A stretch of DNA of 40,283 nucleotides, from the NCBI GenBank assembly GCA_051162045.1, contig JBISDI010000036.1, one strand, 5' to 3'. Shown here in pieces: positions 38,376 through 40,283 of this stretch. The position numbers and the translations under genes are program-made. This stretch comes from Anaerozeibacter quisquiliarum. Lineage in GTDB: Bacteria; Bacillota; Clostridia; Christensenellales; Aristaeellaceae. Position 1 is the stretch's first letter; each line of letters opens with the position of its first letter. The notes below the pieces were generated by a model. The model was not told the origin of the DNA. It saw nothing but the letters and a program-made list of their open reading frames with translations, and made no database searches.

Positions 38376-38910
38376 GTTTCTTTCTCACCTCGATCCACTT
38401 GGTCTGTGCGTCCTCAAGGTCTATTCTTGCGTTATCTATCCTGCTGACCGCCCACCGCCAGAGCACCGAGAATGGTTCAGTGCTGTACAGTAGGCGGTCG
38501 AACAGCAGCCATCGGTCATGTGCGCGCCAGTAGTTTGATTCGGCCAGCATCAGAGCCTTGCGGCGCGCGGAACGCCGGGCAGCGAGCGCACTCGCCCGCT
38601 GCCGCATCGCATCATCTGGTGGCGCGTCAATCGGAATTCCCAGCGCGAAATCGGCGTTAATCATCGTAGCCGCCGCCCAGAAATCCACACCAAACAGCGC
38701 CATGACGAAGTCGATCTGGTCGCCGTGGGCGTGGCAACCGAAGCATGTGAAGCCGTCCGAAAACAACTTCATGCTGGGCGTTTTATCAGCGTGGAATGGG
38801 CAGCACACCATTACGGCATTTTGTCGGGCAGCGGAAACGCCGTATCGGTCTGCGAGGTCGCGCATGTCCAGCGCGCACTTGATGGCGTCTGCTATGGCGG
38901 CGCGGGTCAT
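38368..38910 (-). CDS. CHC2 zinc-finger (DnaG-type) primase fragment protein
   Basis: 180 residues from the ATG at 38910. The CHC2 zinc site is clear: Cys37-Pro-Phe-His40 and Cys56-Phe-Gly-Cys59, then HGDQIDFVMALFGVDF, as in the DnaG N-terminus. The TOPRIM catalytic domain is missing; the rest is a helical Arg/Ala-rich region. Such proteins pair with VapE/D5-type helicases in phages and may supply template recognition for priming. Start overlaps the preceding stop by 4 bp. Confidence 0.82.
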   Translation of the reverse strand: MTRAAIADAIKCALDMRDLADRYGVSAARQNAVMVCCPFHADKTPSMKLFSDGFTCFGCHAHGDQIDFVMALFGVDFWAAATMINADFALGIPIDAPPDDAMRQRASALAARRSARRKALMLAESNYWRAHDRWLLFDRLLYSTEPFSVLWRWAVSRIDNARIDLEDAQTKWIEVRKKRV

Positions 38911-39128
38911 ATTGAGCAACCTTTCGATGTCTTATTGCGACTGCGCTTCTTTCTGCCGTCATTCCGATCACAGTCGAACACCGATCCTCCGCGTGATTCT
39001 CCCGTGTCATACAGGTAATCGCAGAGCCCGTTTCTCCCGTTGTACGTCTTCCAGTGCTGACAACCCAGGCAGTGTTTTTTCGCCGCGCGCTCGTAGCCCG
39101 GGTCGCACGGCCTCAAGTGTGCCGGCAC
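38907..39128 (-). CDS. Small cysteine-rich phage protein
   Basis: 73 residues from a GTG at 39128 with GGGAGGG upstream. Cys8, Cys20-x-x-Cys23 and Cys36 (DPGYERAAKKHCLGCQHW and GLCDYLYDTGESRG) may hold one zinc. I recall this CxxC...CDY..DTG..RG pattern from early regions of many Firmicutes phages; its role is unknown. The tail is basic. Confidence 0.65.
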   Translation of the reverse strand: MPAHLRPCDPGYERAAKKHCLGCQHWKTYNGRNGLCDYLYDTGESRGGSVFDCDRNDGRKKRSRNKTSKGCSI

Positions 39129-39131
39129 CCG

Positions 39132-39455
39132 TCATCCCTCCCTGTGTGTGCTGCGCTCCACTTCGAACCCGTCCGGGTAGCGGCGCCTGAGCTTGTCCAC
39201 GTTGTGCTGGGCGATGTCTTCAAGCGTTACGCCCAGCCCCGCCGCCAATTCAGCCAGGTACCACAGCACATCGCCCGCCTCGTCGATCAGCTTGTTCTGG
39301 TCGAACACATGCCCCTGGTAGTCGTACTTCTTGAGGCAATCGATCAGCTCGCCCGCCTCGCCGCACAGCCCCATCGCCGCGCAATGGATCTTCCGCATGG
39401 GCGTGTCCGTGTTGCTGGTGCGCTGGGCGAGCGCTTGGTATTCGTTCAGTGTCAT
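39132..39455 (-). CDS. MazG-like nucleotide pyrophosphohydrolase
   Basis: 107 residues with GGAAGGAGAA upstream. The all-alpha NTP pyrophosphohydrolase site is visible: ExxE at Glu33/Glu36 (GEAGEL) and ExxD at Glu59/Asp62 (DEAGDVLWY), with the closing NVDKLRRRYPDGF. MazG-type enzymes hydrolyse NTPs or lower alarmone levels; in phages they may clean the nucleotide pool or relieve starvation response. Located in the early block. Confidence 0.9.
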   Translation of the reverse strand: MTLNEYQALAQRTSNTDTPMRKIHCAAMGLCGEAGELIDCLKKYDYQGHVFDQNKLIDEAGDVLWYLAELAAGLGVTLEDIAQHNVDKLRRRYPDGFEVERSTHREG

Positions 39456-39697
39456 GCCGATTCTCCTTCCTGCACGCCATCGCGCGTAACGTCGCTCAGA
39501 TACTCGTAGACCGCCACCAGCAGCTTATCCATAAGCGGATGCTGGTGTTTCTGCGACAGCAGCATCATATCGTCAGCGGCCCGCTGCCAATAGTCCTTGT
39601 CAGCGAGGTCCGGGACTTGGCGCGCCTGCAAGAACTGGAACGCCGCCACAAACACGTCGCGCAGCTTATCATCCATTTTCGGCAGTTTTCCCGTCAT
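39452..39697 (-). CDS. Small early protein, unknown
   Basis: 81 residues from the ATG at 39697 with GGGAGGTGA upstream; longer frame lies inside the nuclease gene. Helical and acidic, with DDKLRDVFVAAFQFLQAR and HQHPLMDKLLVAVYEYL segments; no domain recognised. It overlaps the nuclease gene (29 bp) and the MazG gene (4 bp), so it is made with them. Confidence 0.6.
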   Translation of the reverse strand: MTGKLPKMDDKLRDVFVAAFQFLQARQVPDLADKDYWQRAADDMMLLSQKHQHPLMDKLLVAVYEYLSDVTRDGVQEGESA

Positions 39698-40157
39698 ACT
39701 GTTCACCTCCCAGCAGTTCAGTAATGCGTCGTCCGGTCGCGCGCTTATCGCAGAACTCAAACTGCACACCATACCGTCCGGCCAGCGTACACAGCACCTT
39801 GCACAGCCTTTCGCCCGACATGGCCAGCGGCGAGGCTTTAAGCCGCGGGTTGTTCCATTTGATCACGTCGGCCATAGATTTGATCTGCCCGCCGTGCTCG
39901 CACAGGACGATCAGCTTGATGCCGTATGCCTGCGCACGCTTCAACTCGTCTGTGAACCGCTTGTGCTGCTGGCAGACGTTCCCGACCAACTCCTGCAGGT
40001 TCTGCTTGCGGTCGATCACCAGACGCGGATTGTCAAGGTTCATGTAGTCGCCCACCGGCAATTTGCTGGTGAAGTGGGTTATCCCGCCCTTGTCAAAGTG
40101 GTCGAGTATGCGCGTGATTGCGCGCGGCTTCTCACGCGAATCGATCTGGATGGTCAT
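39669..40157 (-). CDS. ERCC4-type (XPF-like) nuclease
   Basis: 162 residues from the ATG at 40157; an ATG at 40205 after AAAGGAG would add 16 residues, but the family normally begins at MTIQIDSREK. The XPF/ERCC4 active-site pattern is present: Asp6-x-Arg-Glu-Lys10, Gly-Asp-Tyr (36-38) and Ile-Asp-Arg-Lys (48-51), the ERK-type triad. C-terminal helices include SPLAMSGERLCKVLC. The family nicks branched or flap DNA and is common in Firmicutes phage early regions, where it probably resolves replication intermediates. Confidence 0.85.
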   Translation of the reverse strand: MTIQIDSREKPRAITRILDHFDKGGITHFTSKLPVGDYMNLDNPRLVIDRKQNLQELVGNVCQQHKRFTDELKRAQAYGIKLIVLCEHGGQIKSMADVIKWNNPRLKASPLAMSGERLCKVLCTLAGRYGVQFEFCDKRATGRRITELLGGEQYDGKTAENG

Positions 40158-40283
40158 GTAGCGCCCTTGTATGATATACACGTGGCAGAGACCGCGTGAG
40201 ATCATACGCTCCTTTCACAAAATCTGCTACGATGGGATGGAGGCTGTGAACGGTATATGTGCCTTGCGGCCAGACCGCTATAA
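40158..40283 (-). other. Upstream end of the early operon
   Basis: Beyond the nuclease start the window holds an AAAGGAG ribosome-type site with a short in-frame extension to 40205 and no further complete gene. The transcript probably continues from genes beyond 40283. Confidence 0.4.

Overview
The window reads as one nearly complete temperate phage genome (prophage or excised phage) of a high-GC Gram-positive host, most likely a gut-type Clostridia. Grounds: strong AGGAGG-type ribosome sites almost everywhere, PBSX/P2-like tail genes, LLH-family and XhlA-like lysis membrane proteins, CD1375-family small proteins, and GC-rich coding DNA broken by a few AT-rich control regions. The virion would be a contractile-tailed myovirus with a lambda-type packaging and portal module and a fused prohead protease/major capsid protein. 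No CI-like repressor, DNA polymerase or RecT/Exo pair was found, so the immunity and remaining early genes probably lie beyond position 40283.

Layout. 1-450: an attachment-type core made of the 3' part of a tRNA-Met(CAT), with repeats and a strong promoter. 451-4142 (+ strand): an accessory operon with a ParB-like protein, two small proteins, a protein with six zinc ribbons, and a DUF2325 protein. 4207-4770 (-): a short tyrosine recombinase, convergent with that operon across a shared hairpin terminator. 4982-8895 (-): a DNA-repair island with Ku, an LigD-type ATP-dependent ligase, a Y-family polymerase, a small conserved protein and an SRAP (YedK/HMCES) protein. The polymerase-SRAP half has its own consensus promoter with two LexA-box-like palindromes. 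9058-10671 (-): a secreted ComEC-like metallo-beta-lactamase and a membrane-anchored peptidoglycan-binding protein. 10888-11440 (+): a low-GC membrane protein followed by a gene remnant.

11493-13840 (-): the lysis cassette (LLH holin, XhlA-like protein, NlpC/P60-like endolysin) with a TupA-like ATP-grasp protein attached. 14255-29964 (-): tail fibre, baseplate, tape measure, tube, sheath and head-tail joining genes. 29983-35979 (-): capsid fusion, portal, gpW-like, and terminase large and small subunits. 36000-36370 holds no gene but has two hairpins and a 10-bp-phased GGAGT array. 36331-36840 is a late-regulator-like helix-turn-helix protein. 36866-37030 is a candidate replication origin (nine GTTAC sites around an AT-rich block). 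37041-40157 (-) is the replication module: VapE helicase with an SSB-like acidic tail, CHC2 zinc-finger protein, MazG-like pyrophosphohydrolase and ERCC4 nuclease.

Together: the replication module is transcribed leftwards through the candidate origin into the late regulator, then packaging, head, tail and lysis genes. The left end carries accessory genes. The most notable of these is the phage-borne end-joining, translesion and abasic-site repair set, placed at least partly under SOS-like control. All functional names are from reading the sequence; no database search was run.
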